Positions 26,317 through 36,026 of a stretch of DNA of 64,000 nucleotides are shown in pieces. The notes beneath the pieces were generated by a model. It made no database searches. It was not told where the DNA came from and saw nothing but the letters and a program-made list of their open reading frames with translations. Origin of the DNA: Rhizobium sp. AC27/96 (GTDB taxonomy: Bacteria > Pseudomonadota > Alphaproteobacteria > Rhizobiales > Rhizobiaceae). The position numbers and the translations under genes are program-made. The DNA is taken from positions 62,001-126,000 of the forward strand of contig NZ_LXKN01000046.1 in NCBI RefSeq assembly GCF_001692325.1, read 5' to 3'. Position 1 is the stretch's first letter, and every line of letters starts with the position of its first letter.

Positions 26317-28829
26317 CCCGCATTGTATCCGGCTTCGATCTTGAACTGCTGGATAAGGCTGAGCAAGGCATCGGCCTCGGTGGCGAGTTCGCGACTTGCC
26401 GCCGTGGTCTCTTCGACCATACCGGCATTCTGCTGGGTCATCTGATCCATGTGGTTGACCGAAGCATTCACTTCCTGCAGCGCGCTTGCCTGGTCGTGGC
26501 TGGCGCGGGCAATCATTTCCACATGCTGGCTGATCGTGACGATCTGGCTGCTGATCTGTGCGAGCACCGAACCGGCCTCCTGCACGAACTGCGAGCCGGA
26601 ATTGACCTCCTGCGTCGACTTGTTGATCAGCCCCTTGATTTCCTTGGCGGCGGCGGCGGAGCGCTGTGCTAGTTCGCGCACTTCCATGGCGACGACGGCG
26701 AAGCCCTTGCCGGCATCGCCGGCGCGGGCGGCTTCGATACCGGCATTGAGCGCCAGCAGGTTCGTCTGGAAGGCGATCTCGTCGATGACGCCGATGATCT
26801 GCTCGATCTTGCGTGACGCATCTTCGATACGTGCCATGGCGTCGATGGCATTGCCGACAACGACGGAACTGTCATCGGCGCTGCGCTTGGCTTCGCGCAC
26901 GATGGCATCCGCATCCTTGGCGCGCTCGGCCGAGGAGCGGACGGTGACCGTGATCTCGTCGACGGCCGCGGCCGTCTGTTCGAGCGATGCGGCCTGCTGC
27001 TCGGTGCGCTTGGAAAGGTTCTCGGCGGAGGCGGCCATCTGGCTGCCATTGCTCTGGATCATCTCGACATTGCCGCGGACCTGGCTCAGCGTCTCCTGCA
27101 GGCGTGACAACGAGCTGTTGAAGTCCTGGCGGAGCTGTTCGAGGCGGCCGATGAAAGGCGTCTCGATGGTCGCGGAAATATCACCCTGCGCAAGGCGTTC
27201 GAGGCCTGCTGCGAGTTCGCTCACCGCAAAGTCGATCTGGCGGTCGAGCTCGCGCTTTTCGGTATCGTTGCGCTGGCGTTCGTGTTCGGCGGCAGCGCGC
27301 TCCTCGTCGCTCTGCTCCTCGATGCGGATCTTCGAGATGGCATTTTCCTTGAAGATGCCGAGCGCCCGCGCCATGTCGCCGATTTCGTCATGACGCTGCT
27401 CGCCGGAGATCGAGGTCTCCAGCATGCCATCGGCAATCCGGCGCATGGCGGCGGTGATCTGGCCGATCGGGCGCTGCAGGGTCAGCACCAGCGCGATGCC
27501 ACCGGCGACCGAGAGGATGATGCCCAGAGCCGTCGCGAGGATTGATATGTAGTTTGCCTGCTCGCGTTCGGTGCCGGCGCTCTGCTTCTGTGTTTCGGCA
27601 AAGGCGGTGAGCTGGCCCCAGACCTGATCGAGCTGCTGGCGAGCGGTTGCATATTCGGCGATGCGCTGCGTGATGGTATCGACCAGCTTGCCGCCGGCAT
27701 CATCCATCGATTTGATCGCCGGGCGGATGGCCGCATCGATGTCGCCGGCAAAATCCATGCTCTTGGCGCTCTGGTTCAGCGTATCGATATCACCGCCGAG
27801 CTTGGAGATTTCCTGGCGCAGGCGGACGAGATTGTCCTTGTTGGTATTGGCGTTGAACTCGGCAAGGACGAGCTGGAGCGAATAGACCGAGTCTTCCAGC
27901 CGGCGCGTATCCTGCAGAACGGAATTGGTCTGCGCGACGCGGGCGTCGAGCGATACGAAGCTGGTGGTCGCCTGGCGCATCATCTGCGTTGCCGTCAGCT
28001 GCGTGTAGGTCGACGTCTGGCGGAAGCGCGAAAGAAGACGGCTGATATTGGCGACGGTATCGTCGGTCGGCACATCCGTGCTTTCGGTGAAGGCGGTCAG
28101 ATCCTTGATCGTGCCGACCAGCGACTGGACGACGCTTTTCTGGTTCTGCGGCAGAGCCAGATCGATGGAGCGCTGCGCCTTGTTCAGATCCGGGAGCCGG
28201 TCCTTGAGGAGCTTGACCTTGTCAGCCGGGGTTGCGGCCTTGTTGAAGTCTTCCGCCACGGAACCCAGCATGTCGCCGCCCTTGAGCAGGCGGTCGGCGG
28301 AGCGCAGCGTCGAAGTCGCATCGGCCTGATCCTGCCGCATCTGATCTTCAAGCTGCTGGCTGTTGAAGTCGACGTTGAAGCGGGCGCTGATCAGCGCTCT
28401 CTGCGCATCGTCGATCGTCTTGCGAAATGCGAGTTCCTGCTCATGCAGCGTCCACAGTGTACCAACGAGAGTGGCGGTGTCGGCGGTCTTGGCGGTCGCT
28501 TCGGTCAGATTGTCGCGGCCATCCGCATCCGCGCCGAGCTGGCCGAGCGTCGCGTTGAGCACGCCCTGCTGGGACTTGATGTCCTCATAGAGCTTGTCGC
28601 GCTGTTGCGTATTGGTAATGCGCAGGAAGTCATCCATGGAGGCATAGAGGTTCTTGAAGCCGGTCAGCGATTGCAGCACGCTGTTGGAGATTTCCATGCG
28701 CCCCTGCAGAAGGCCGGAGGCATAGAGCCCGGTAAGGCCGACGGCGGAAATGCTGATGACGAAGGGCAGGACGAATATGAGAACCTTCGTCTTGATCTTG
28801 AAACGCGATAATATTTTATCAATGAACAT
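26292..28829 (-). CDS. Methyl-accepting chemotaxis protein
   Basis: An 845-residue transmembrane chemoreceptor. A membrane helix at about 15-37 is followed by a long, mostly helical periplasmic domain to about 430, then a second helix (ISILATALGIILSVAGGIALVLTL). A HAMP domain follows from QRPIGQITAAMRR, and the cytoplasmic signalling domain has the hairpin tip EIAFQTNLLALNAGIEAARAGDAGKGFAVVAMEVRELAQRSAAAAKEIK that contacts CheA/CheW. The C-terminus (YNAGYARQEAA) does not carry the NWETF-type CheR pentapeptide. The large helical sensor resembles HBM-type two-bundle domains; the ligand is unknown. It is transcribed alone, far from the flagellar cluster, with its own terminator. Confidence 0.93.
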   Translation of the reverse strand: MFIDKILSRFKIKTKVLIFVLPFVISISAVGLTGLYASGLLQGRMEISNSVLQSLTGFKNLYASMDDFLRITNTQQRDKLYEDIKSQQGVLNATLGQLGADADGRDNLTEATAKTADTATLVGTLWTLHEQELAFRKTIDDAQRALISARFNVDFNSQQLEDQMRQDQADATSTLRSADRLLKGGDMLGSVAEDFNKAATPADKVKLLKDRLPDLNKAQRSIDLALPQNQKSVVQSLVGTIKDLTAFTESTDVPTDDTVANISRLLSRFRQTSTYTQLTATQMMRQATTSFVSLDARVAQTNSVLQDTRRLEDSVYSLQLVLAEFNANTNKDNLVRLRQEISKLGGDIDTLNQSAKSMDFAGDIDAAIRPAIKSMDDAGGKLVDTITQRIAEYATARQQLDQVWGQLTAFAETQKQSAGTEREQANYISILATALGIILSVAGGIALVLTLQRPIGQITAAMRRIADGMLETSISGEQRHDEIGDMARALGIFKENAISKIRIEEQSDEERAAAEHERQRNDTEKRELDRQIDFAVSELAAGLERLAQGDISATIETPFIGRLEQLRQDFNSSLSRLQETLSQVRGNVEMIQSNGSQMAASAENLSKRTEQQAASLEQTAAAVDEITVTVRSSAERAKDADAIVREAKRSADDSSVVVGNAIDAMARIEDASRKIEQIIGVIDEIAFQTNLLALNAGIEAARAGDAGKGFAVVAMEVRELAQRSAAAAKEIKGLINKSTQEVNSGSQFVQEAGSVLAQISSQIVTISQHVEMIARASHDQASALQEVNASVNHMDQMTQQNAGMVEETTAASRELATEADALLSLIQQFKIEAGYNAGYARQEAA

Positions 28830-29103
28830 AGTGGCCCAGACCTCTCACACACCGCTCCCCCGTCGACGCCGACTCGGCGCTGACCGGATGTATAACCATC
28901 ATCCTTGAAAATATTCGCAGGCGGGGTTCCCGAGTCATAACGGGAAGCAATCATTGCTTCGGCTCTAGCGTGTAGTAGAGCGCCCCATGAAATCAGCGGG
29001 GATTGTGGGTCTGATTAATTAATTTTCGGATAAGGGGCCAAATGCGGGCCGCCGCATGCAATCAGCTGCGGCGATGGAGGCCTCGGATATGCACCGGCGC
29101 ATG
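28830..29103. other. Promoter region of the chemoreceptor gene
   Basis: About 270 bp between the mcp start and the terminator of the small membrane protein gene. No convincing ORF. Around 29010-29035 there is an AT-rich stretch (ATTAATTAATTTTCG) that could be part of a promoter. I see no clear operator. Confidence 0.4.
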
Positions 29104-29130
29104 GAAAAAGGCCGTCGCCAGGCGGCGGCC
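29104..29130 (-). terminator. Intrinsic terminator of the small membrane protein gene
   Basis: An 8-bp GC-rich stem (29110-29117 with 29123-29130) followed on the minus strand by TTTTTCC. It lies 21 bp past the stop codon of the 47-residue ORF, and so supports that ORF as a transcribed gene. Confidence 0.75.
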
Positions 29131-29151
29131 ACGAGCGGCAGGAGGCGCAGA

Positions 29152-29295
29152 TCAGTAACCGCGCACCGCGAGATATGCGATGCAGGCCGCGGTTACGCCT
29201 GTCGCCAACATCAGGAGCCTTGCGGCCAGGAGCTTGGCATTGTCCCGGGTCTGAGCGATTGCAATGGCGCGAGCGCGACGCTGTGTTCTGTTCAT
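29152..29295 (-). CDS. Small single-pass membrane protein (47 aa)
   Basis: A 47-residue peptide with a basic N-terminus (MNRTQRRARAIAIAQTRDN) and one hydrophobic helix (LLAARLLMLATGVTAACIAYL), ending AVRGY. The form is that of a small inner-membrane protein. Evidence for the gene is the ATG with GGGA upstream and an intrinsic terminator right after the stop. A longer in-frame start at 29430 would give 92 residues but has no better ribosome site. Function unknown. Confidence 0.55.
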   Translation of the reverse strand: MNRTQRRARAIAIAQTRDNAKLLAARLLMLATGVTAACIAYLAVRGY

Positions 29296-29461
29296 GAGTA
29301 TATTCCCATTTTCGCACTGACACGATAACCGGCAAATGGCCATCTCGGCAACTGCCAATATATTCAACAATGATGTAGGAAAGGAAAACGCGAGAACCAG
29401 AGCCAGGTTCCATTTTCCCGGACAGCACACAAACTATTGAACAAACTATCGAAATGAAAGC

Positions 29462-30643
29462 TCAGGCGGCCTCGCCGGCAACATGGCCGGATGCCCATGC
29501 CCATTGGAAATTATAGCCGCCGAGCCAGCCTGTGACATCGACGCATTCGCCGATGAAGAAGAGGCCGGGGATGGTTTTTACCTGCATGGTTTTTGAATCG
29601 AGGCAGGCGGTGTCGATACCACCCAACGTCACTTCCGCCGTGCGATAGCCTTCCGAGCCGGACGGTTTGACCGGCCATGACTGGATGGCGGCCGCAAGCT
29701 GCTGCAGGCGCTTGTCGGACTGATCGGCCAGATTGCCCGACATGCCGTCGCTCTCGACGAAATGCTGCGCGAGCCGTTTCGGCAGGATTTCGGCAAGGGC
29801 TGTCTGCGCCGACTGCCGGCCGTTGAGCTGCTTCGCCTTCTTCAAGAGCGCCAGGAGGTCGACATCGGGTTCAATCGCGATGATGATCTCCTCGCCTTCC
29901 CGCCAATAGGAGGAAATCTGCAGGATGGCAGGGCCGCTGAAGCCGCGATGGGTGAAGAGCAGCGCCTCGCGGAATGCCGTCTTGCCGTGACGGATTTCTG
30001 CAGGTGCGGCGATACCGGACAATGGCGCCAGACGCTGGAGGAGTTGCGGATCGAGGGTCAGCGGCACCAGGCCGGGCCGCGTCTCGACCATAGGCAATCC
30101 GAACTGCTCGGCTATGCGATAGGCAAAGCCGGTGGCGCCCATTTTCGGGATCGACTTGCCGCCGGTCGCGACAACGAGTGAGGATGCCTCGAAGACGCCT
30201 TCGGACGTGCTGACCCGATAACCGTCGCCTGCCTGTTCGACGCCGCTTATTTCCGTGCGCAACCATAGCTCGGCACCCACCGCGCGCATCTCATCCGTCA
30301 GCATGCGGATGATGTCCTTGGCGCTGTTGTCGCAAAAGAGCTGGCCGAGCGTCTTTTCATGCCAGGCGATGCCATGGCGCTCCACCATGGCGAGAAAATC
30401 CTTCGGCGTGAAACGCGCCAGGGCCGACTTGGCGAAATGCGGATTGGCAGACAGGAAGTTCTTCGGGCCGGCATGGATATTGGTGAAATTGCAGCGTCCG
30501 CCGCCGGAAATGCGGATTTTGTCTCCCGGTGCCGAAGCGTGGTCCAGCACCGCAACGGAGCGCCCGCGCTGGCCGGCGCGGATGGCACACATCATGCCCG
30601 CCGCACCCGCTCCGAGAACGATCACATCATATTTGCCGACCAC
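29462..30643 (-). CDS. HI0933/BaiN-family FAD-dependent oxidoreductase
   Basis: A roughly 393-residue flavoprotein of the NAD(P)/FAD-dependent HI0933 family. Seen: the dinucleotide motif VIVLGAGAAGMMCAIRAG, the family hallmark KIRISGGGRCNFTN, GGKSIPKMGATGFAY, and the C-terminal FAD segment GLFFIGECVDVTGWLGGYNFQWAWASG. Family members are poorly characterised; one in gut bacteria reduces bile-acid intermediates. I chose the GTG at 30643 because AGGGG lies 9 bases before it; the ATG at 30661 (six residues longer) has no clear ribosome site. The gene is divergent from the puuA-like gene by about 140 bp. Confidence 0.88.
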   Translation of the reverse strand: MVGKYDVIVLGAGAAGMMCAIRAGQRGRSVAVLDHASAPGDKIRISGGGRCNFTNIHAGPKNFLSANPHFAKSALARFTPKDFLAMVERHGIAWHEKTLGQLFCDNSAKDIIRMLTDEMRAVGAELWLRTEISGVEQAGDGYRVSTSEGVFEASSLVVATGGKSIPKMGATGFAYRIAEQFGLPMVETRPGLVPLTLDPQLLQRLAPLSGIAAPAEIRHGKTAFREALLFTHRGFSGPAILQISSYWREGEEIIIAIEPDVDLLALLKKAKQLNGRQSAQTALAEILPKRLAQHFVESDGMSGNLADQSDKRLQQLAAAIQSWPVKPSGSEGYRTAEVTLGGIDTACLDSKTMQVKTIPGLFFIGECVDVTGWLGGYNFQWAWASGHVAGEAA

Positions 30644-30780
30644 GCTTGAACCCCTAATCATTCGCCGTGCGCTCTCACCACTTTTCCATCATACGGCGAA
30701 AGTCCGAGCGGTTTTCCCCCTCGCCAATTGGCAAACTGCGGTTATGATGCAATCACCGATCAACCCAAATACGGTGTTTT

Positions 30781-32217
30781 ATGCCTGCGAGAAAGACCCC
30801 GCTGAAAGCTTCAGTGCCTGCCTCGAAAATCCCGACGGTGCCTCCCAGCCTGCGATCGGCACGCGGCGTGGCAAACTGGAAGGAAGCGGCCCAATGGCTG
30901 CGGGCACGCGGGATCGAAGACATCGAATGCATCACGCCAGACCTTGCCGGCGTTCCCCGCGGCAAGATGATGCCGACCTCGAAATTCACCTCCAATACGT
31001 CGCTGGCGTTGCCCTCCGCGATCTATCGCCACACGATTTCGGGGGAATATCCGGAAGAGACCGAAAGCTTCCGTTACGAGCCGCGCGACAGCGATCTGAA
31101 GCTGGTGCCGGACCTTTCGACGCTTTCCGTCGTGCCCTGGGAAACCGACCCGACGGCGCAGGTGATCTGCGATATCGTCAATTCCGAAGGGCACGCGGTG
31201 TCCTACACGCCGCGCAACCTCTTGAAGAAGATCATGGGACTCTATCGCGATCGCGGCTGGAAGCCTGTGGTTGCACCCGAGATCGAATTCTATCTGGTCG
31301 CCAAGAATGACGACCCCGACTATCCGCTGCATCCGCCGAAAGGCCGCTCCGGCCGCTCGATCCTCGGCGGTCAAGGCTATTCGATCGCCGGGATCAACGA
31401 GTTCGACGAGCTGATCGACGATATCTACCACTTCTCCGAGAAGCAGGGTCTGGAGATCGACACGCTGATCCATGAAGAAGGTCCGGCGCAGCTCGAAATC
31501 AACCTGCGCCACGGCGATCCGATCGAGCTTGCCGACCAGGTGTTCATGTTCAAGCGAACCATTCGCGAGGCGGCGCTGAAGCACGGTATCTACGCGACCT
31601 TCATGGCCAAGCCGATGCAGAGCCAGGCGGGTTCGGCGATGCATATCCACCAGTCCGTCGTGAATATCGAGACCGGCAAGAACGTCTTCACCAATCCGGA
31701 CGGCAGCCCATCACAGGAGTTCTTCTACTTCATCGGCGGCATGCAGCGTTACGTGCCTAATGCGCTCGCCATGCTGGCGCCCTATGTGAATTCCTACCGG
31801 CGGCTAGCGCCGAACATGTCGTGCCCGGTCAACAATGCCTGGGGCTACGACAACCGCACCACCGCCTTCCGTGTGCCGGTTTCTGATCCGCAGGCCCGCC
31901 GCGTGGAGAACCGGCTGCCGAGTTCCGATGCCAACCCTTATCTGGCGCTTGCCGCCTCGCTCGCCTCCGGCCTGCTCGGCATCATGAAGCAGGTGGACCC
32001 GACGGCACCGACCGAGGATTCGGCCAATGAGGGCTCGATCGATCTGCCGCGCGGTCTTCTGGAGGCCATTGCGCTGCTGGAAGATGAACCGGCCTTCGAG
32101 GAGGTCCTCGGCAAGGAGTTCATCGACATCTATGCCGGCGTCAAACGCGGCGAGTTCGAAACCTTCATGCAGGTGATCAGCCCGTGGGAGCGGGAATTCC
32201 TTCTGCTCAACGTGTGA
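30781..32217 (+). CDS. puuA: Glutamine synthetase-family protein, probable gamma-glutamylputrescine synthetase
   Basis: A 478-residue member of the glutamine synthetase family, longer at the N-terminus than true GlnA. Catalytic-site segments seen: PEIEFYLV, GPAQLEINLRHGDP, TFMAKPMQSQAGSAMHIHQSV and NRTTAFRVP. In the PuuA branch the enzyme joins glutamate to putrescine, the first step of the glutamylated putrescine pathway. The gene is followed after 12 bp by a PuuB-like oxidase gene, which is the main reason for choosing PuuA over other GS-like ligases. No adenylylation-type Tyr site region of GlnA I is apparent. Substrate specificity is inferred. Confidence 0.82.
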   Translation: MPARKTPLKASVPASKIPTVPPSLRSARGVANWKEAAQWLRARGIEDIECITPDLAGVPRGKMMPTSKFTSNTSLALPSAIYRHTISGEYPEETESFRYEPRDSDLKLVPDLSTLSVVPWETDPTAQVICDIVNSEGHAVSYTPRNLLKKIMGLYRDRGWKPVVAPEIEFYLVAKNDDPDYPLHPPKGRSGRSILGGQGYSIAGINEFDELIDDIYHFSEKQGLEIDTLIHEEGPAQLEINLRHGDPIELADQVFMFKRTIREAALKHGIYATFMAKPMQSQAGSAMHIHQSVVNIETGKNVFTNPDGSPSQEFFYFIGGMQRYVPNALAMLAPYVNSYRRLAPNMSCPVNNAWGYDNRTTAFRVPVSDPQARRVENRLPSSDANPYLALAASLASGLLGIMKQVDPTAPTEDSANEGSIDLPRGLLEAIALLEDEPAFEEVLGKEFIDIYAGVKRGEFETFMQVISPWEREFLLLNV

Positions 32218-32229
32218 AGGAGATCGCCC

Positions 32230-33528
32230 ATGACATTGCAGGAAACATGGCAGAGCCCCATCGCGCCCGGACTTTCCTTCTATCAGGCAACCGTCGGCCC
32301 GCGTCCGAGCTATCCTAGGCTGGATGGCTCGCGCCGTGCCGATGTTGCCATTATTGGCGGCGGCTATACCGGGCTGCAGGCCGCCTACAATCTCGCCAAG
32401 GGCGGTGTCGATGTCGTGCTGATCGACGGCAACCGCTTCGGAGACGGCGCCTCCGGCCGCAATGGCGGTCAGCTCGGCACCGGGCAGCGCTCCTGGCCTG
32501 AGGAGATCGAAGAGAAGATCGGCTACGAGCGCTCGAAGGCGCTTTTCGACCTTGCCGAGGATGCGAAACGTCATCTGCTCGATTTCGCAACCGAGCACGG
32601 TATCGACATCGACTTTCTGCCCGGCCAGATGAATGTCACGCACAAGCAGAGCTACAAGCAGGCCTATATCGACAATGCCGAGATCGCCGCGGCGCGCTAC
32701 GGCTATCCGCATGTCAAATTCATGGATCGGGCAGAGACGCAGGAGCGGCTGGGCTCGGAATTCTATCTCTATGGCGTCCGGGATATGGGCACTGGCCATA
32801 TTCATCCGATGAAACTGCTGATCGGTCTGGCGCGGGTCGCCGTCGAAGCCGGCGCCTCCCTTTATGAGATGACCAAGGCGAAAGCCTTCCGGCAATCGGA
32901 GGGCAAGACGATCATCGAAACGGATGGCGGGGAAATTACCGCCGATCGGGTGCTGATCGCCTGCAACGGCTATATCGACAATCTGGAACCGGTGACGGCA
33001 AGCCACGTCATGCCGATCCGCTCCTTCATCGGCGCCACCGAACCGCTCGATCGCTTTCCGACCGTTCTCCCCGGCAATGAAGCCGTGGCCGATTCGCGGT
33101 TCGTGGTGCGCTACTTCCGCAAATCGAAGGACGGGCGGCTGCTGTTCGGCGGGCGCGAGGCCTATACCGCAGATAACCCGCGCGACATAACGCAGCACAT
33201 ACGCCGGCAGATCGCCGAGATTTATCCGGCTCTGGCTGATATCAACATCGACTATGCCTGGGGTGGATCGGTCGGCATCACCATGCCGCGCCAGCCCTTC
33301 GTGCGCGAGATCATGCCGGGCGTCACCTCGATCGGCGGCTATTCTGGCCATGGGGTCATGCTGTCAAACTATTGCGGTAAACTCTATGCGAAAACAGTTC
33401 TCGGGAATGCGGACGAGCTGCACCTTTTCAAGGAGCTGAACGTCCCGCCCTTCCCCGGCGGCGCGCGCATGCGGGCGCCTCTGCTGTTCCTGGCGCTCTC
33501 GTGGTTTGCGCTGCGCGACAGGTTTTGA
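32230..33528 (+). CDS. puuB: FAD-dependent oxidoreductase, probable gamma-glutamylputrescine oxidase
   Basis: A 432-residue member of the DAO family (D-amino-acid/glycine oxidase fold). The dinucleotide-binding motif ADVAIIGGGYTGLQAAYNLAKGGVDVVLIDGN is near residue 40, followed by GASGRNGGQLGTGQR, and the C-terminal FAD segment YSGHGVMLSNYCGKL. PuuB oxidises gamma-glutamylputrescine to the aldehyde, releasing ammonia and H2O2. It has a GGAG ribosome site and follows the GS-like gene directly, so the pair is an operon. The aldehyde dehydrogenase and gamma-glutamyl hydrolase steps of the pathway are not in this window. Confidence 0.85.
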   Translation: MTLQETWQSPIAPGLSFYQATVGPRPSYPRLDGSRRADVAIIGGGYTGLQAAYNLAKGGVDVVLIDGNRFGDGASGRNGGQLGTGQRSWPEEIEEKIGYERSKALFDLAEDAKRHLLDFATEHGIDIDFLPGQMNVTHKQSYKQAYIDNAEIAAARYGYPHVKFMDRAETQERLGSEFYLYGVRDMGTGHIHPMKLLIGLARVAVEAGASLYEMTKAKAFRQSEGKTIIETDGGEITADRVLIACNGYIDNLEPVTASHVMPIRSFIGATEPLDRFPTVLPGNEAVADSRFVVRYFRKSKDGRLLFGGREAYTADNPRDITQHIRRQIAEIYPALADINIDYAWGGSVGITMPRQPFVREIMPGVTSIGGYSGHGVMLSNYCGKLYAKTVLGNADELHLFKELNVPPFPGGARMRAPLLFLALSWFALRDRF

Positions 33529-33597
33529 AACTGGAAGACGATTTCTTCCACCGGCGATCCGCTCTAAAAGCCGAGTCTGAATTTTGCGATGCACACT

Positions 33598-33630
33598 GGC
33601 CTTTTTAAATCGATTAGATTAAAAGGGGCC
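33598..33630. promoter_or_regulatory. Imperfect palindrome upstream of zwf
   Basis: GGCCTTTTTAAATC (33598-33611) and GATTAAAAGGGGCC (33617-33630) match as an inverted repeat at 11 of 14 positions around a 5-base centre, 29 bp before the zwf start. Its place fits an operator for the sugar-phosphate operon, for example of a HexR-like regulator. No matching regulator gene is in the window, so the assignment is open. Confidence 0.4.
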
Positions 33631-33658
33631 TCAACCAAGACCGATTGAGAGATACCTC

Positions 33659-35134
33659 ATGAGCAGCCAAATCATTCCCGTTGAACCATTTGATTATGTC
33701 GTTTTCGGCGGCAGCGGCGACCTTGCCGAGCGCAAGCTCCTGCCCGCTCTTTATCATCGCCAGATCGAAGGCCAGTTCTCCGAGCCGACCCGCATTATCG
33801 GCGCATCGCGCAGCGCGCTTTCGAACGAGGAATACCGCAAGTTTGCCGACGCCGCCCTCAAGGAACACCTGAAAAAGGGCGAATATGACGAGCCGGAAGT
33901 CAAGAAATTCCTGGCACGCCTGTTCTATGTTCCGGTCGATGCGCGCAGCGATGCCGGCTGGGACCAGCTCAAGAAAATCCTCGACGAGGGCAAGGATCGC
34001 GTTCGCGCCTTCTACCTCGCCGTCGCTCCGGGCATCTTTGGCGACATCTCGCAGAAGATCCATGATCACAAGCTGATCACCAAGTCGACGCGTATCGTCG
34101 TCGAAAAGCCGATCGGCCGCGACCTCGCCTCGGCGCTGCAGCTCAACGACACGATCGGCAAGGTCTTCAAGGAAGAGCAGATCTTCCGCATCGACCACTA
34201 TCTTGGCAAGGAGACGGTGCAGAACCTGATGGCGCTGCGCTTCGCCAACGCCCTTTACGAGCCGCTATGGAACGCCAACCATATCGACCACGTACAGATC
34301 ACGGTCGCGGAATCGGTCGGTCTCGAAGGCCGCGCCGGCTACTACGATACCGCTGGCGCCCTGCGTGACATGGTGCAGAACCACATTCTGCAGCTGCTTT
34401 GCCTGACCGCGATGGAAATTCCCTCCTCGATGGATTCCGAAGCCGTGCGCGACGAGAAGCTGAAGGTGCTGCGCGCACTGAAGCCGATCAATGCTTCCAA
34501 TGTCGAGCAGGCAACGGTTCGCGGCCAGTACCGCGCCGGCGCTTCCTCGGGCGGCCCGGTCAAGGGCTACCTCGATGAACTCGAAGGCGGCGTTTCCAAC
34601 ACGGAAACCTTCGTCGCCATCAAGGCCGAGATCGGCAACTGGCGCTGGGCCGGCGTTCCCTTCTACATCCGCACCGGCAAGCGTCTTGCCGGCCGCATGT
34701 CGGAGATCGTCATCACCTTCAAGCCGATCCCGCACAATATTTTCGATCAGGCCGCCGGTCGCACCGTCGCCAACCAGCTGATCATCCGCCTGCAGCCCGA
34801 CGAAGGCGTCAAGCAGTCGCTGATGATCAAGGACCCGGGGCCGGGCGGCATGCGCCTGCGCAACGTCTCGCTCGATATGAGCTTCGCATCGGCCTTCAAC
34901 GTCCGCAATCCGGATGCCTACGAACGCCTGCTGATGGACGTCATCCGCTCCAACCAGACGCTCTTCATGCGCCGCGACGAAGTCGAGGCGGCATGGGAAT
35001 GGGTCGATCCGATCCTCAAGGGTTGGGAAGAGGCAGGCCAGCAGGTGCAGGGCTATACCGCCGGCACCTGGGGTCCGAGCCAGGCCATCGCTCTCATCGA
35101 GCGCGACGGCCGCACTTGGCATGACGATATCTAA
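33659..35134 (+). CDS. zwf: Glucose-6-phosphate 1-dehydrogenase
   Basis: A 491-residue enzyme at normal length. Seen: the NADP-binding GGSGDLAERKLLPAL (residues 18-32) and the active-site RIDHYLGKE (177-185), with the catalytic base His in the following region as in the family. It oxidises glucose 6-phosphate to 6-phosphogluconolactone with NADP, opening both the Entner-Doudoroff route and the oxidative pentose-phosphate branch. It is first in zwf-pgl-edd, and the next gene starts 15 bp after it. In rhizobia this operon is the main glucose catabolic path, in line with the loss of phosphofructokinase. Confidence 0.96.
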   Translation: MSSQIIPVEPFDYVVFGGSGDLAERKLLPALYHRQIEGQFSEPTRIIGASRSALSNEEYRKFADAALKEHLKKGEYDEPEVKKFLARLFYVPVDARSDAGWDQLKKILDEGKDRVRAFYLAVAPGIFGDISQKIHDHKLITKSTRIVVEKPIGRDLASALQLNDTIGKVFKEEQIFRIDHYLGKETVQNLMALRFANALYEPLWNANHIDHVQITVAESVGLEGRAGYYDTAGALRDMVQNHILQLLCLTAMEIPSSMDSEAVRDEKLKVLRALKPINASNVEQATVRGQYRAGASSGGPVKGYLDELEGGVSNTETFVAIKAEIGNWRWAGVPFYIRTGKRLAGRMSEIVITFKPIPHNIFDQAAGRTVANQLIIRLQPDEGVKQSLMIKDPGPGGMRLRNVSLDMSFASAFNVRNPDAYERLLMDVIRSNQTLFMRRDEVEAAWEWVDPILKGWEEAGQQVQGYTAGTWGPSQAIALIERDGRTWHDDI

Positions 35135-35149
35135 TCCAGGACGATAACG

Positions 35150-35848
35150 ATGACAGCAAATATGCATGCTTTCGCCAATGGCGCCGAACTCGCCGGCAAG
35201 CTCGCGGACAAGGTGGCCGAGACCCTCTCGGCTGCCATCGAAGCGCGCGGCTCCGCAAGCATAGCGGTCTCCGGCGGCTCGACGCCGAAGGCCTTTTTCC
35301 AGGCGCTGTCGTCGCGTTCGATCGACTGGGGCAAGGTGACGATCACCCTCGTCGACGAACGGTTCGTGCCGGCGGATAACCCGCGCTCGAACCACCTGCT
35401 CGTCCAGGAAAACCTGCTGAAGGACAAGGCCGCTACGGCCAAGTTTCTTCCGCTCTATCAGGCTGTGGCTTCCGTCGAGGAGGCGGCCGCCATCGCCACG
35501 GAAAAGACCAGGGCTGTCGGCCATCCCTTCGATGTCGCCATCCTCGGCATGGGCAATGACGGCCACACTGCCTCGTTCTTTCCCGGCGGCAACAATCTTC
35601 TGACCGCTCTCGATCCGAACACCCCGCGCGGCATCATCACGATGGAAGCGCAGGATGCGGGCGAGCCACGGCTGACGTTCACCTTCTCCAGCCTTCAGGA
35701 TGCCCGATTGCTCGCGCTCCATATCGAGGGAGCGGGCAAGAAGGACGTTCTTGCCAAGGCGGAAGCGCCAGGCGAAGAAACCGAGATGCCGATCCGCGCC
35801 ATGCTGCGCCGGGCGGCCTCCCCGGTCGAGATTTATTGGGCTCCCTGA
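35150..35848 (+). CDS. pgl: 6-phosphogluconolactonase
   Basis: A 232-residue protein of the NagB/Pgl fold at normal length. The phosphate-binding SIAVSGGSTPKAFF lies near residues 35-50, followed by VDERFVP and the hallmark AILGMGNDGHTASFFPG. It hydrolyses 6-phosphogluconolactone to 6-phosphogluconate. The gene lies 15 bp after zwf; the short gap and shared strand show an operon. The start ATG at 35150 is followed by another ATG at 35162, and the first is preferred by the ribosome site. Confidence 0.95.
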   Translation: MTANMHAFANGAELAGKLADKVAETLSAAIEARGSASIAVSGGSTPKAFFQALSSRSIDWGKVTITLVDERFVPADNPRSNHLLVQENLLKDKAATAKFLPLYQAVASVEEAAAIATEKTRAVGHPFDVAILGMGNDGHTASFFPGGNNLLTALDPNTPRGIITMEAQDAGEPRLTFTFSSLQDARLLALHIEGAGKKDVLAKAEAPGEETEMPIRAMLRRAASPVEIYWAP

Positions 35849-36026
35849 CACAGCCGACAGGCCTCGTCATCGAACCCTGAAAGACACAGCAACATGTGCT
35901 GCGCCATGCGCCCGCAAGGGCGTATCGGAAAAGCATTGACTTTTGACCCCGCGCCATGCCCTCAACCGAGACAGATCCGAGGCGATCTTCCGGGGCACAG
36001 CGCAAACAGACGGAGGCAGATCGACC

